This document shows, piece by piece, positions 1 through 9,482 of a stretch of 64,000 bases of DNA. The stretch's first letter is position 1. Each line of letters opens with the position of its first letter. The notes beneath the pieces were generated by a model, which was given only the letters and a program-made list of their open reading frames with translations, had not been told where the DNA came from and did not search any database. The DNA comes from Athalassotoga saccharophila (lineage in GTDB: Bacteria > Thermotogota > Thermotogae > Mesoaciditogales > Mesoaciditogaceae): positions 1,326,708-1,390,707 of the forward strand of contig NZ_AP019551.1 in assembly GCF_009936215.1 (NCBI RefSeq), in the 5' to 3' direction. The translations under genes were made by a program, and so were the position numbers.

Positions 1-576
1 TGTCGCCTGAACGGAAACGTCGAGTGCAGAGGTTGGTTCATCGAGCACTATGAATTCAGGATTTAATATTAAAGCCCTCGCCATCGCTATTCTTTGCCTT
101 TGTCCTCCGCTGAACTCATGTGGGTATCTGAACATGTGATCTTCGTTTAGACCGACCTTTTTCAAAATTGCTTTTACCCTTTCCAAGATCTCGTTTGAGG
201 AGATTTTTTCATGAATGTAAAGGCCCTCTCCAATTATGTCCTTCACAAGTCTGCGCGGATGAAGTGAATTGTAGGGATCTTGAAAGACGATCTGCATCTT
301 TTTTCTGAAAGTTATCATTTCTTTCTGGCTTAAATTCATTATGTCCTGACCTTTGTAAATTATCTTCCCAGAGGTCGGCTCTATTAATCTAAGAATTGTC
401 CGACCAAATGTCGTCTTTCCGCTGCCAGATTCTCCAACGATCGAAAAGATCTTTCTTGATGGTATTTGTACGCTTACGTCATCGACGGCATGAACGTATT
501 GGCCTTTCGAGAAGATGCCTCTTTTAAGAGGAAAGTATTTTTTCAAATTTTGAATTTCGATCAAAAATTCATCCAT
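1..576 (-). CDS. OppF/DppF-type ABC transporter ATP-binding protein (partial)
   Basis: Second ATPase of an Opp/Dpp-type importer, predicted to power uptake of peptides or oligosaccharides at the inner face of the membrane. About 192 N-terminal residues are present; the C-terminus lies beyond the window start. I read a Walker A (GESGSGKTT), a Q-loop (VFQDPYNSLHP), the signature FSGGQRQRIAMARAL and a Walker B with D-loop (LDEPTSALD) right at the cut. The ATG at 576 overlaps the end of the upstream ATPase gene by 8 bp (shared ATGGATGA), indicating translational coupling. The substrate cannot be read from the sequence. Confidence 0.93.
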   Translation of the reverse strand, partial: MDEFLIEIQNLKKYFPLKRGIFSKGQYVHAVDDVSVQIPSRKIFSIVGESGSGKTTFGRTILRLIEPTSGKIIYKGQDIMNLSQKEMITFRKKMQIVFQDPYNSLHPRRLVKDIIGEGLYIHEKISSNEILERVKAILKKVGLNEDHMFRYPHEFSGGQRQRIAMARALILNPEFIVLDEPTSALDVSVQAT

Positions 577-1540
577 TTTTATCACCGTAAAGATGACATG
601 CCACTAAATGACCCGGATTCATTTCCGTCAAAGGGGGCTTTTCTACACTGCATATCTTCATCGCATATGGGCATCTCGGATGGAACCTGCAACCGGACGG
701 AGGATTGACAAGATCCGGAACACTCCCGGGGATACCGGTAAGTTTGTCTCTATTTCCCACCTTGGGGATGGCTTTTAGCAATCCTTTTGTGTAGGGATGA
801 AGTGGATTGTCAAAAAGTTCCTCAGTTTTTGCCTGTTCTACAACTGTGCCGGCATACATTATCATGATCTTATCGCAAAATTGTGCGGCTACCCCAAGAT
901 CGTGTGTTATGAGAATAACCGTGTTATTCATCTTAGAGACGAGATCGTCGAGTAAATTCATTATCTGGGCCTGAATCGTGACATCGAGTGCAGAGGTTGG
1001 TTCATCGGCTATCAGCAATTTTGGATTCGATGAAAGTGCCATTGCTATCATTATCCTTTGGGCCATTCCGCCGCTTAATTCGTGCGGATAAAGATTTGAA
1101 ACCCTTGTTGGATCAAGATCGACGGCTTTTAACGCCTCGAAGACTTCTTGCCGGCATGACTTTATCGATGTGTTTTTTATCTTTGCTATGCTTTCCCCTA
1201 TTTGAAATCCTACTTTCATTACGGGGTTAAGTGAGGACAATGGCTCCTGAAAGATCATAGATATTTCCCTTCCGCGGATCGTATTCAAAATACTTTCCTG
1301 AGTTTTAACAAGGTCTTTGCCATCAAAGACGATCTCGCCTTCGACGATCTCGCCCGGCTGCTCGATGAGTCTCATTATCGCAAGGGATGTAACTGACTTT
1401 CCACATCCTGTCTCCCCTATTATTCCAAATCTCTCATTTTTTAGGACCGTAAAATTGATACGATCAAGCGCATGAACAGTTCCCCTGTAAGTGTGGAAGA
1501 CAACTTTCAAATTTTTTACCGTCAAGATCGCATCTTTCAT
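569..1540 (-). CDS. OppD/DppD-type ABC transporter ATP-binding protein
   Basis: Partner ATPase of the Opp/Dpp-type importer, 323 residues, the usual family length. Walker A GETGCGKS is at residues 42-49, the signature LSGGMAQR and Walker B LLIADEPTSALD lie around residues 155-190, and the C-terminal oligopeptide-transport extension carries the usual Cys-containing GCRFHPRCPYA segment. The start ATG overlaps the stop of the permease gene before it (ATGA). It forms one operon with the two permeases, the binding protein and the second ATPase. Substrate is unknown; Thermotogae use many Opp-like systems for oligosaccharides, so peptide uptake should not be assumed. Confidence 0.95.
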   Translation of the reverse strand: MKDAILTVKNLKVVFHTYRGTVHALDRINFTVLKNERFGIIGETGCGKSVTSLAIMRLIEQPGEIVEGEIVFDGKDLVKTQESILNTIRGREISMIFQEPLSSLNPVMKVGFQIGESIAKIKNTSIKSCRQEVFEALKAVDLDPTRVSNLYPHELSGGMAQRIMIAMALSSNPKLLIADEPTSALDVTIQAQIMNLLDDLVSKMNNTVILITHDLGVAAQFCDKIMIMYAGTVVEQAKTEELFDNPLHPYTKGLLKAIPKVGNRDKLTGIPGSVPDLVNPPSGCRFHPRCPYAMKICSVEKPPLTEMNPGHLVACHLYGDKNG

Positions 1541-2427
1541 CTTCTTAACCTCGGATCCATTATGTCTCTTAAGCCATCACCAAGAAGGTTAAATCCAAGT
1601 ACGACTATGGCTATCGCGATGCCCGGAAAGGTAGAGATCCACCATTGATCGAGCAGGAAACTTCTTCCATCACTGACCATAGCACCCCATTCGGGAAGAG
1701 GTGGTCTAACTCCAAGGCCAAGGAAGCCCAAACTTGCGGCCGTTAAAATGACAGTGCCCATTCTTAAGGTGAGTTGAACGAGAACCGGTGAGACGCACAT
1801 CGGCGTTACGTGGATCGATATTATCCTTGTTCTACTTGCTCCGAGTGCCCTTATGGCCTCTATGTAAGGTTGATTCTTCACCTTCATTGCCTCGGCCCTC
1901 GCAAGGCGCGCAAAGACTGTCCATCCCACAAGGGAAATCGCTATTATCGTGTTTATAAGGCTCGGTCCCAGCATAGCGGCAAAGGCCATGGCGAGTATTA
2001 AACTTGGAAAGGCAAGAAACATATCAGTTGCTCTCATCAGTATCTCGTCTATCGCGCCTCCAAAATATCCCGCTATTACTCCGAGGATCAAACCTATTCC
2101 TCCACTTATAATAGATACGATTATTATTATTTCGACTTCTATCATGGATCCACTTACAACCCGGCTAAAGATATCTCTACCGAATTGGTCCGTTCCAAAG
2201 AAATGTTTTAAACTCGGAGGTTGAAGCCTTTCGGCCATATTTTGTGAAAGCGGATCGTAAGGGATAAAAAATGGTCCTATAATTGCCACAAGCACAAAAA
2301 CGATCACTATAACGGTGCCGATGATCGCTAATTTTGTTCTTCTCCACAGAAAAAACGTATGCTTCCAATCTTCCAAAATGGGCCTTCTCTTTTCCATGAA
2401 ATCAGAAATCTTTTCGGTCAGAGTCAT
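1537..2427 (-). CDS. OppC/DppC-type ABC transporter permease
   Basis: Inner-membrane permease subunit, 296 residues. An N-terminal cytoplasmic stretch is followed by a first transmembrane helix near residues 32-53, then the FFGTDQFGRDIFSR segment typical of DppC/OppC proteins and five further hydrophobic helices. The EAMKVKNQPYIEAIRALGAS segment is the EAA loop that docks to the ATPases. Ends ...DGLRDIMDPRLRR, a family-typical C-terminus. It is translationally coupled to the downstream ATPase gene by an ATGA overlap. Confidence 0.95.
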   Translation of the reverse strand: MTLTEKISDFMEKRRPILEDWKHTFFLWRRTKLAIIGTVIVIVFVLVAIIGPFFIPYDPLSQNMAERLQPPSLKHFFGTDQFGRDIFSRVVSGSMIEVEIIIIVSIISGGIGLILGVIAGYFGGAIDEILMRATDMFLAFPSLILAMAFAAMLGPSLINTIIAISLVGWTVFARLARAEAMKVKNQPYIEAIRALGASRTRIISIHVTPMCVSPVLVQLTLRMGTVILTAASLGFLGLGVRPPLPEWGAMVSDGRSFLLDQWWISTFPGIAIAIVVLGFNLLGDGLRDIMDPRLRR

Positions 2428-2436
2428 TCAACCACC

Positions 2437-3447
2437 TCACACCCTCATTCTTGGATCGATCACGGCATATATAAGATCAACAGAAAGATTAACGAGTGAA
2501 TAGACAAGTGCGATGAAAAGCGTTCCACCCATTATTGCCGGGTAATCGAGAACCAAGAGTGCATTTACTATGTACCTTCCAAGGCCCGGCAGACCGAAGA
2601 CTGTCTCTGTCAACACGGCCCCCTCGAGCAATCCCCCGAAGGTCAGACCTATAATAGTTATAACCGGAATTAACGCATTTTTCAGGGCATGTCTGTAGAT
2701 AACTATTCTTTTTGGCATGCCTTTAGCCTTTGCAGTTCTTATGTAATCCTGATTCAACACGTCTAACATACTTGCGCGTGTTATTCTCGCAATCGAGGCA
2801 GTTGCAGCGTATCCAAGCACTGTGGCGGGAAGTATTAAATGTCTCAGGCCGTCCCAGAAGGCCTCCCAGTTTCCGTCCAAAAGTGAGTCGACGAGTATCA
2901 TTCCGGTTATCTTTTCGGGCGGGATAACGAAAAGGCTTAACTGCCCCGTTCCCGGGAGCCATCCGAGGATGTAGTAAAAGACGAGCAAAAGAATAAGGCC
3001 CGTCCAGAAGACTGGCATAGAAACCCCGAGGATCGAGAAGATCCTTGAAAAATGATCGATCCATCTGTTTCTGTAAATCGCAGAAAAGATCCCAAGAAAT
3101 ATTCCAAGAAAGATGGAGATTATTATAGACGCTATTGCAAGTTGGAGCGTTACCGGAAAATATTCCGCTATGTCCTGAATGACCTGGCGTCCAGACTGGA
3201 TAGAATTTCCAAGGTTACCGTGGATAACGCCCCACACGTAATCGACAAACTGATCGAAGAGAGGCTTGTTAAGGCCCAATTGTTCTTTCATTCTTTCGAC
3301 AACGTCCGGCGGGGCATTTCCTCCGAGGAGTGCCCCTACCGGATCGGCAGGTATCACATGGACAATTGCAAAAACTATGGCCAGTACTCCAAACATTACA
3401 AGAAGCATTAAAAGACTTCTTTTTAATATGTAGGAGCCAAGTTTCAT
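2437..3447 (-). CDS. OppB/DppB-type ABC transporter permease
   Basis: First permease subunit of the importer, 336 residues, with the start MKLGSYILKRSLLMLLVMFGV and the HVIPADPVGALLGG segment typical of DppB/OppB. The EAA loop lies around TRASMLDVLNQDYIRTAKAKG and the protein ends in DPRMRV. It sits 11 bp downstream of the binding-protein gene and 9 bp before the second permease, within one operon transcribed from the promoter at about 5.07-5.10 kb. Confidence 0.95.
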   Translation of the reverse strand: MKLGSYILKRSLLMLLVMFGVLAIVFAIVHVIPADPVGALLGGNAPPDVVERMKEQLGLNKPLFDQFVDYVWGVIHGNLGNSIQSGRQVIQDIAEYFPVTLQLAIASIIISIFLGIFLGIFSAIYRNRWIDHFSRIFSILGVSMPVFWTGLILLLVFYYILGWLPGTGQLSLFVIPPEKITGMILVDSLLDGNWEAFWDGLRHLILPATVLGYAATASIARITRASMLDVLNQDYIRTAKAKGMPKRIVIYRHALKNALIPVITIIGLTFGGLLEGAVLTETVFGLPGLGRYIVNALLVLDYPAIMGGTLFIALVYSLVNLSVDLIYAVIDPRMRV

Positions 3448-3458
3448 TCCCTATCCCC

Positions 3459-5024
3459 TTATTTGTACATCTTCGTCAAATCAAAGGCGAGCGAATACCC
3501 TTTTGCGGTTTGATCAAATCCTTTCAATTCCGCCCTTGTACCCCAATAGTTCAAAGGTTGATATAGTATCGCAAATGGTCCATTATCGAACCAGTAATTC
3601 GTTAATTCTTTGTACATCTCAACTCTTTTTGTTTGATCCAGTTCAAATCCAGCAGCCTCCGCAAGATCTGCTGCATGATCGTCGTACCACATCATCCTCC
3701 ACGCGAGTTGTTTTACCCTGTAATCCGCGAAGGGCTTGGCAAGCGCATCCGGATCAGGAAAATCGATTCCCCATCCGGCAACGATCATCTGAACTCCTTG
3801 CTCTCTCATCTTCGTGTACATTTGTGAGGCCTGCATTATAGTTATATTTGCCTTTATTCCTATTTTGGCAAGATCTGCCTGAATCGCTATAGCCTCATTT
3901 CTTCTTCTTTCCGTCGTGTTTGTGACGAGTTCAACTTCAAAACCATTCGGGTATCCTGCCTGCGCAAGCAATTCCTTCGCTTTCGCTATATTCTGATCAA
4001 AAGGCATATCAGAGACGTACCCGAGATATCCGTAAGGGATAAAACCCTGAACCTTTATCGCGTAACCGCCGGCTATATTTTTAATTATAGAGTCGTAATC
4101 TATCGCGTATTTAACGGCTTGCCTTACACGAACATCTTTAAATGGTCCCCATCCGGCATTCACCGCAAGGTATTCATTTGACTGGGCAGGGACACTGACC
4201 ACGTTGAAATTGGGATCTCCTTTTAAGGAATTAACCTGTTCCGGTGTGAGATTCCACGCTATGTCTATGTCTCCCCTTTTGAGAGCGAGTTGTTGATCTG
4301 TTGATTCTGGCATATCTCTTATTATTATCGTCTTTATTCTCGGAGCACCTCTCCAGTATTTATCGTTTGCAATGAGAACTATCATGTTATTTCTCTGCCA
4401 TGATTTGAGAATGTATGGACCGGCACCGGCGCTGTGATCTGCAAGGTACGTTGATCCCATATCCCCTGATACATCGTGAGACTGTGCAACTTTAGGATCA
4501 ACTATACCTCCCCAACTTTCGGCAAAGATGGACATGACTATATTCGGAGCGTAAGACTTGTTCATAGTTATTTGTACCGTGTAATCATCGATCTTTTTTA
4601 CAGTCTCATTCATGTTTTCGGAATTCAATCCAAGAGATTCAAAAAGCCAGACCGGAGATTTTTTCAACTGTAAAACGCGTCTCACCGAATAGACAACAGC
4701 ATCGGCATTTACAGGATCGCCATTTGCGAAACTCACACCCTTACGAATGTGAAATGTCCATGTTTTGCCGTCCTGAGAGATATCGTAACTTTCAGCAAGT
4801 TCCGGGACAGCCTGAATTGTACCGTTAAACTCTTGCAATTTGAAAAGGCCGCTGTAGATATTCATGACCATTATTGAAGGTTCCACCTCGTAGCAAACGG
4901 CAGGATCGAAGGAGATGAAAATCCCCGTGTTCATCCCGATTACGACCGTATCCTTCGGTATGGATGCAGAAAAAGCCATGGCCGCGAAGGAAAAAACAAG
5001 CGCCATAAACAAAAATTTACGCAT
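3459..5024 (-). CDS. Extracellular solute-binding protein, family 5 (OppA/DppA type)
   Basis: Secreted binding protein that delivers substrate to the permeases, 521 residues. It begins with a Sec signal peptide (MRKFLFMALVFSFAAMAFSAS) without a lipobox cysteine, so the mature protein is probably free in the periplasm under the toga, or held by another route. The family-5 hallmark region, with tandem lobes and a segment resembling LAESYDISQDGKTWTFHIRKG, is clear. First gene of the operon: preceded by a strong ribosome site (GGGGGGTG) and a sigma-70-like promoter. Substrate unknown: peptides, or oligosaccharides as in other Thermotogae. Confidence 0.93.
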   Translation of the reverse strand: MRKFLFMALVFSFAAMAFSASIPKDTVVIGMNTGIFISFDPAVCYEVEPSIMVMNIYSGLFKLQEFNGTIQAVPELAESYDISQDGKTWTFHIRKGVSFANGDPVNADAVVYSVRRVLQLKKSPVWLFESLGLNSENMNETVKKIDDYTVQITMNKSYAPNIVMSIFAESWGGIVDPKVAQSHDVSGDMGSTYLADHSAGAGPYILKSWQRNNMIVLIANDKYWRGAPRIKTIIIRDMPESTDQQLALKRGDIDIAWNLTPEQVNSLKGDPNFNVVSVPAQSNEYLAVNAGWGPFKDVRVRQAVKYAIDYDSIIKNIAGGYAIKVQGFIPYGYLGYVSDMPFDQNIAKAKELLAQAGYPNGFEVELVTNTTERRRNEAIAIQADLAKIGIKANITIMQASQMYTKMREQGVQMIVAGWGIDFPDPDALAKPFADYRVKQLAWRMMWYDDHAADLAEAAGFELDQTKRVEMYKELTNYWFDNGPFAILYQPLNYWGTRAELKGFDQTAKGYSLAFDLTKMYK

Positions 5025-5067
5025 ACAACACCCCCCTGTTGAAGATATGCCTTGATATTTTGAAAGA

Positions 5068-5095
5068 AGTATATCATAAAACTTGTAAATGTCAA
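5068..5095 (-). promoter_or_regulatory. Promoter of the Opp-type transporter operon
   Basis: On the minus strand a perfect -35 TTGACA (5090-5095) is separated by 16 bp from a -10 TATACT (5068-5073). It lies about 45 bp before the binding-protein start codon and just after the nfo terminator. Confidence 0.8.
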
Positions 5096-5100
5096 AACAA

Positions 5101-5138
5101 ATAAAAAATCATTGCAAATTCATATATTTGCAATGATT
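5101..5138 (-). terminator. Rho-independent terminator after nfo
   Basis: A perfect 13-bp stem (AATCATTGCAAAT and its complement) with a 6-nt loop is followed on the minus strand by six T residues. It lies about 20 bp after the nfo stop and closes the long aspS-to-nfo operon. The plus-strand side lacks a T-run, so the orientation is clear. Confidence 0.9.
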
Positions 5139-5158
5139 GAATTGAATTAACTTATAAA

Positions 5159-6004
5159 TCAAGAAATTACTTTTTCTATTATTTCCTTCACAACCCTTAT
5201 ATCCTCTTCGTGTTCCGGATCATCTCCGGGAGTTTCCAACACCATGGGGATGGTTCTAAAAAACTCCTCTGAGAAAAATGTTTCAAATCCTTTTTTGCCT
5301 ATGAACCCCTTCCCGATCCTTTCATGTCTATCTTTATGAACACCGAGAGGATACATCGAATCGTTTAAATGACACATGACGAGACGATCCCGGCCTATCG
5401 TCCCGTCGATCTCATCCATGAGTTTTTTCATCCCGTCCTTTGAAGTGATATCGTAACCCGCATCAAAGCCGTGGCATGTATCGTAAGTGAAATACAGATC
5501 GCAACCGCTTAAGTCCGCGATCTTTTTCAACTGGTAAAAGTTATGTCCTATATTTCCACCCTTGGGAGAGACGAGTTCAAGCAATAATTCAACATTTTCG
5601 GGACGATCTTTCATTATCGTGGATATCGAATTCGCGATTCTTTGAATGGATTTTTCTTCATTCTCTCCAAGACCGCTGCCGGGATGAACATTTACGTATT
5701 TGATCTTGAGCAAACTTGCGAGTTCAAGTTCTTTTTTCATCAGTTCTACCGACTTTTTGATCACTTCTTCATTTGGACTTGCAAGGTTTATGAGATAACT
5801 TGCGTGGATCATAACCTTATCATTCTCTATGCCGTATTTTTTCATTTCCTGCGTGAAAAGTTCACGTTCGTTATCATTTGGATTAACATTCACCTTCCAC
5901 ATTCTTGGACTGTGAGAAAATATCTGGAATGTATTTCCGCCTATTTTTATTGTTCTTTGTGGAATTGTCGAGAGTGGAGATGTCATGTGAGCGCCTATGT
6001 ACAT
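5159..6004 (-). CDS. nfo: Endonuclease IV (AP endonuclease)
   Basis: Cleaves DNA at abasic sites in base-excision repair; a tri-zinc TIM-barrel enzyme, here 281 residues (E. coli Nfo is 285). The metal ligands are all visible in order: His in MIHASYL, His in VNVHPGSG, Glu in LLLELVSPKG, Asp and His in YDTCHGFDAG, His in MCHLNDS, Asp and His in HKDRHERIG, Glu in MVLETPGD. It is the last gene of a long minus-strand operon, starting directly at the stop of the GH31 gene, and is followed by a strong terminator. Confidence 0.97.
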   Translation of the reverse strand: MYIGAHMTSPLSTIPQRTIKIGGNTFQIFSHSPRMWKVNVNPNDNERELFTQEMKKYGIENDKVMIHASYLINLASPNEEVIKKSVELMKKELELASLLKIKYVNVHPGSGLGENEEKSIQRIANSISTIMKDRPENVELLLELVSPKGGNIGHNFYQLKKIADLSGCDLYFTYDTCHGFDAGYDITSKDGMKKLMDEIDGTIGRDRLVMCHLNDSMYPLGVHKDRHERIGKGFIGKKGFETFFSEEFFRTIPMVLETPGDDPEHEEDIRVVKEIIEKVIS

Positions 6005-8230
6005 CTAAATCACGTCTTTCATCTGAAATTCTATTACAAGATCTTTTCCTTCAAAATGATTTTCAACTTCTTTACCGTTAAGTCTTATTTTTGTTATCAT
6101 CCTTGGGGCATTTAAAAACTTTACCTTGACATTATCATATCTTCCAGAATATCCATTGTGTAATCTCTTGATCCCGATCGTGTATCCGTCCACGGCACTA
6201 CCTATTGCAAATTCGTAAAGATTGTACTGTCCATCTTTGTAGCCGAGTGTTTCTCCATCATCCTCGTAAAGATATCCGATGGCAGAATTTCCGTAGACGT
6301 CAACGTAGAGATTCATCTTTTCCCTTTCGAAGATGTAATTTAGAGGATCTGTTTTGAAGATAATCGATCCATCTTTTACGAATATTGGAATCTCTTCTAA
6401 TGGGGCATCTATTTTGTAAACGTGATCTCCCTCGTAGATATTACCGTTTCTCATGTCTATCCATTTATCCTTTGGGATGTAGACAGTCCTCCATGTCGTG
6501 TTCGGCCTCGTTACTGGGGCAACAAGGATAGAGTCTCCGAAGACGAATTCATCATTTATCGAGTAAAGATCTTTGTTGTTTTGATCTAACATGAACAAAG
6601 GCTTGATTATCGGAATTCCTTCTTTGTGTGCAAAATAAAAAGCCGTGTAAATGTACGGAAAGAGTGCGTACCTTAACTTTATGTATTTCTTTGCTATCTC
6701 TTCTATCTTTTCTCCAAATGACCATGGTTCCTGCCTTGCCGTTCCAATCGCGGAATGATTCCTAAAGAAGGGAAAGAACGATCCCATCTCCATCCATCTT
6801 GCAAGCAATTCCCCATTGGCATCTCCTCCAAATCCTCCAACATCCGCACCGGTGAATGCAACACCGCTAAGGCCTAATCCCATCGAGATAGGCATTTCGA
6901 TCTCTAAATGTTCCCACCAACTTGAATTGTCTCCGGTCCAGACGGCGGCGTATTTTTGTATGCCGGCAAATCCAGATCTTGTCAGTATAAAAGGTCTTTT
7001 ACCCGGTTTGTGAATTTCAAAGGCTCTTTTTGTTGACATCGCTTCAAGATATGCGTAGATATTTCTTACCTTGTAATGAGGCCAGATCTTGCCACTGTCA
7101 TCTTTATGAAAGGCTTCGTCGCCGGCATCGTCCTGAGAGAAAAGAGATTTTGCCTCACCGAGGATTTGAAAATCGATTTCTCTCTTGAAGAGTTCGGAGA
7201 CCTTTTTGGTCTTCGAGTCTGTCCACACTATGGCCGGTTCATTCATGTCATTCCATATTCCGTCAACACCTTTTTCAAATAACGCTCTATGAGATCTTGC
7301 CCACCATTCTCTTACGTCCGATCTCAAAAAATCTGGGAAGTTACATCTTCCCGGCCAGACGTAACCGGTAAAATCATTTCCTTCTTTGTCCTTTACAAAC
7401 CCGTCAATTGATTTCGCGGATCTGTAAATATCGTAGTTCTGGTCTATTTTGACTCCGGGATCCACGATCGTGACAAGTTTAAATCCCATATTATGAAGTT
7501 GATCTGAAAATCCGTTTTCAAAATCATTCTTCCACGTGAAGACCCTGTATCCATCCATGTAATCTATATCGAGGTAGATAACATCGCATGGTATATCTTT
7601 TTGCCTCATCTTCTTCGCAACCTCGATCGCCTCATCTTTCGAATAACTCCATCTTGATTGCTGGTATCCGATGGCCCATGCGGGTGGCATCTCCATTCTT
7701 CCAACAATGCCAGTAAAAGTACTTATTACATTTTTTACATCCGGTCCATATATGAAATACATTGTTATTCCTTCATCTCTTGCAGAGAGCGTGAATCCAT
7801 CCTCGCGGAGGTTGAAAAAGGAGTAAGAGGTCGAATCAACAAAGATGCCAATTGCTGATTTGCCAATGATCGCTATGAAAAATGGTATCGAAATGTACAT
7901 CGGATCGAGATCTGGCGTGTGGAGAGGAAAATCGGAGTTTATCATTTTAAAATTTCTTCCCCTCTTGTCAAGATACCCCATTTTTTCTCCAAAGCCGAAA
8001 AAGTGGGCCTCTTTACAGGAAAAATCGACTGAAAAAATCCCATTTTTAAAATCCTCCGATCTTTGCGTTATCAAGATCTCTTTGTCCTTTACAATTAACA
8101 TATTATTTTCCTGGGCACAGTAAAAATCTTTAACATCATTTGCGTGAAATTTTTGAACAACTTCGATTGGATTTTGAGGCATTCCGTAAGTTACTTTGAA
8201 GATAGATCCGTCCAATTTTTCAATTTTCAT
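6005..8230 (-). CDS. GH31 family alpha-glycosidase (alpha-glucosidase-like)
   Basis: Retaining alpha-glycoside hydrolase, 741 residues, with no signal peptide and so probably cytoplasmic. The nucleophile motif GIWNDMNEP and the acid/base segment AAVWTGDNSSWWEHL are present in the expected order, after the GH31 N-terminal beta domain; the C-terminal beta domains follow. The family includes alpha-glucosidases and alpha-xylosidases and the substrate cannot be decided here. I chose ATG 8230 over the ATG two codons upstream because the GGAGG ribosome site then lies 7 bp away instead of touching the start. Transcribed between the membrane protein and nfo. Confidence 0.93.
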   Translation of the reverse strand: MKIEKLDGSIFKVTYGMPQNPIEVVQKFHANDVKDFYCAQENNMLIVKDKEILITQRSEDFKNGIFSVDFSCKEAHFFGFGEKMGYLDKRGRNFKMINSDFPLHTPDLDPMYISIPFFIAIIGKSAIGIFVDSTSYSFFNLREDGFTLSARDEGITMYFIYGPDVKNVISTFTGIVGRMEMPPAWAIGYQQSRWSYSKDEAIEVAKKMRQKDIPCDVIYLDIDYMDGYRVFTWKNDFENGFSDQLHNMGFKLVTIVDPGVKIDQNYDIYRSAKSIDGFVKDKEGNDFTGYVWPGRCNFPDFLRSDVREWWARSHRALFEKGVDGIWNDMNEPAIVWTDSKTKKVSELFKREIDFQILGEAKSLFSQDDAGDEAFHKDDSGKIWPHYKVRNIYAYLEAMSTKRAFEIHKPGKRPFILTRSGFAGIQKYAAVWTGDNSSWWEHLEIEMPISMGLGLSGVAFTGADVGGFGGDANGELLARWMEMGSFFPFFRNHSAIGTARQEPWSFGEKIEEIAKKYIKLRYALFPYIYTAFYFAHKEGIPIIKPLFMLDQNNKDLYSINDEFVFGDSILVAPVTRPNTTWRTVYIPKDKWIDMRNGNIYEGDHVYKIDAPLEEIPIFVKDGSIIFKTDPLNYIFEREKMNLYVDVYGNSAIGYLYEDDGETLGYKDGQYNLYEFAIGSAVDGYTIGIKRLHNGYSGRYDNVKVKFLNAPRMITKIRLNGKEVENHFEGKDLVIEFQMKDVI

Positions 8231-8242
8231 ACTCATCCCTCC

Positions 8243-8842
8243 TTAAAATAATTCTGACACCGGTTGGGGATTTTTCTGCATTTTGAGGATCTTTGACATG
8301 CCATTTTGTGAAATAAGAAAGTAAGTGTCGGATGCATCATTACTTGTCACAACGCAAGAATTATCAACGGGTATGGTGTAAATCGTTTTAACCGTTGGCG
8401 TTCCAGAATAGAAAAACAGGTAATTGGAAAGGCCGGGTCTTAATTCGGCCTGCAAGATGTACTGATCTTTTTTGGACACATTTATCCATATGCCTCTATT
8501 GCCAGTAACGTAAATTGCAAAGTACTGCGCTTGAGGTTGCTGGGATGCGAATGTTAAAATCCTCTGAAGGTCTACGCTCGTGTTCGAAAGGAAATTGTAG
8601 GCACTTATGTATTTGTCTATAATCCCGCCGGGATAGATGTCCTGTTTGAGAATGGAGATGTTGGAATTGATGTCGTTTATCTGTCCATTCATCGACTTTA
8701 TCTCTTCGTCCATATTCGAAATAGAGACCGAACTTGATCTTATAAAGGCAAAATCGAGTATACTCATGAAAGTCGCAAAGATTGCAGATACTATTACAAG
8801 CACGACAATTAATTTGTAAATAAAAGGGGTTTCTTCGTTCAA
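8243..8842 (-). CDS. Membrane-anchored coiled-coil protein of unknown function
   Basis: I do not recognise a family. About 199 residues: a short cytoplasmic N-terminus, one transmembrane helix (KLIVVLVIVSAIFATFMSILDFAF), then a polar segment rich in Ile/Asn/Ser with heptad spacing (about residues 35-65, probable coiled coil) and a beta-rich extracytoplasmic domain with one Cys. TTG 8842 is preferred as start because AAAGGATG lies 7 bp upstream; a TTG 18 bp further up overlaps the sigma-factor gene. It directly follows that gene, so a role in envelope stress or sigma-factor control is possible but is inference only. Confidence 0.7.
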   Translation of the reverse strand: MNEETPFIYKLIVVLVIVSAIFATFMSILDFAFIRSSSVSISNMDEEIKSMNGQINDINSNISILKQDIYPGGIIDKYISAYNFLSNTSVDLQRILTFASQQPQAQYFAIYVTGNRGIWINVSKKDQYILQAELRPGLSNYLFFYSGTPTVKTIYTIPVDNSCVVTSNDASDTYFLISQNGMSKILKMQKNPQPVSELF

Positions 8843-8846
8843 AAGA

Positions 8847-9482
8847 TCACATCCTTTCAATATCGGCTACTATTTTTCTTATCATATTATGAGTTTCGAT
8901 AACTGGCTTGATTTTACGCTTTATCTTTTGAATTGTGTTATCGACGTACTTCGTGTTCTTTCCGATCCTACTGGCCATCTCTTTGTAAGATTCATCTTGC
9001 ATGTACATCTTGAACAGTTCAAATTCATTCTCATCGAGCACCGAAGAAATTTCTGACATAAGGTCTTCGTAAAGATATTCATCTATCAAGGTAGGTTCAT
9101 ATCCTATATCTGAACTTTTGTCTTCAGATTCTTCTTCGAGAAGCAAATCAACCTTTAGAGAATCTGTAAGTATTCTGTGCTTCCTTCTGTTTAGATAAGT
9201 CAGGAAGGATTTCATTTCTGAATCAACGGATTTCCATGCAAAGGTCGAAAAGGTGCTTTTGTCCTCTTTATAATAGTAAATCGCCTTTATGAGTCCGACC
9301 AGTCCATTTTGAATAAGATCGTCCTGATCTGACCATTGGCCATAGTACTGGCCTGCGATCTTCACTACCATTGGATAAAACTGTTCAACTATAAAATCGG
9401 CAGCCTCTTTTACGCCACTTTGCGCAAGTTTCACAAGTTCTCTTGTTGATCTGGTTCTGAGACGGTACTTCAATCTCATCAT
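8847..9482 (-). CDS. Sigma-70 family RNA polymerase sigma factor, SigH-like
   Basis: Alternative sigma factor of 211 residues. Region 2 is clear: the core-binding segment around FYPMVVKIAGQYYGQ, then DDLIQNGLVGLIKAIYYY and FSTFAWKSVDSEMKSFL with following basic residues, as in the SigH/sigma-30 group. An acidic linker leads to a region-4 helix-turn-helix (LDENEFELFKMYMQDESYKEMASRIGK...). There is no region 1 or region 3, and it is too short for the housekeeping sigma. It overlaps the propeller-like gene upstream by 4 bp (ATGA). No anti-sigma gene is adjacent unless the membrane protein downstream plays that part; the STAS protein lies earlier in the same operon. Confidence 0.85.
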   Translation of the reverse strand: MMRLKYRLRTRSTRELVKLAQSGVKEAADFIVEQFYPMVVKIAGQYYGQWSDQDDLIQNGLVGLIKAIYYYKEDKSTFSTFAWKSVDSEMKSFLTYLNRRKHRILTDSLKVDLLLEEESEDKSSDIGYEPTLIDEYLYEDLMSEISSVLDENEFELFKMYMQDESYKEMASRIGKNTKYVDNTIQKIKRKIKPVIETHNMIRKIVADIERM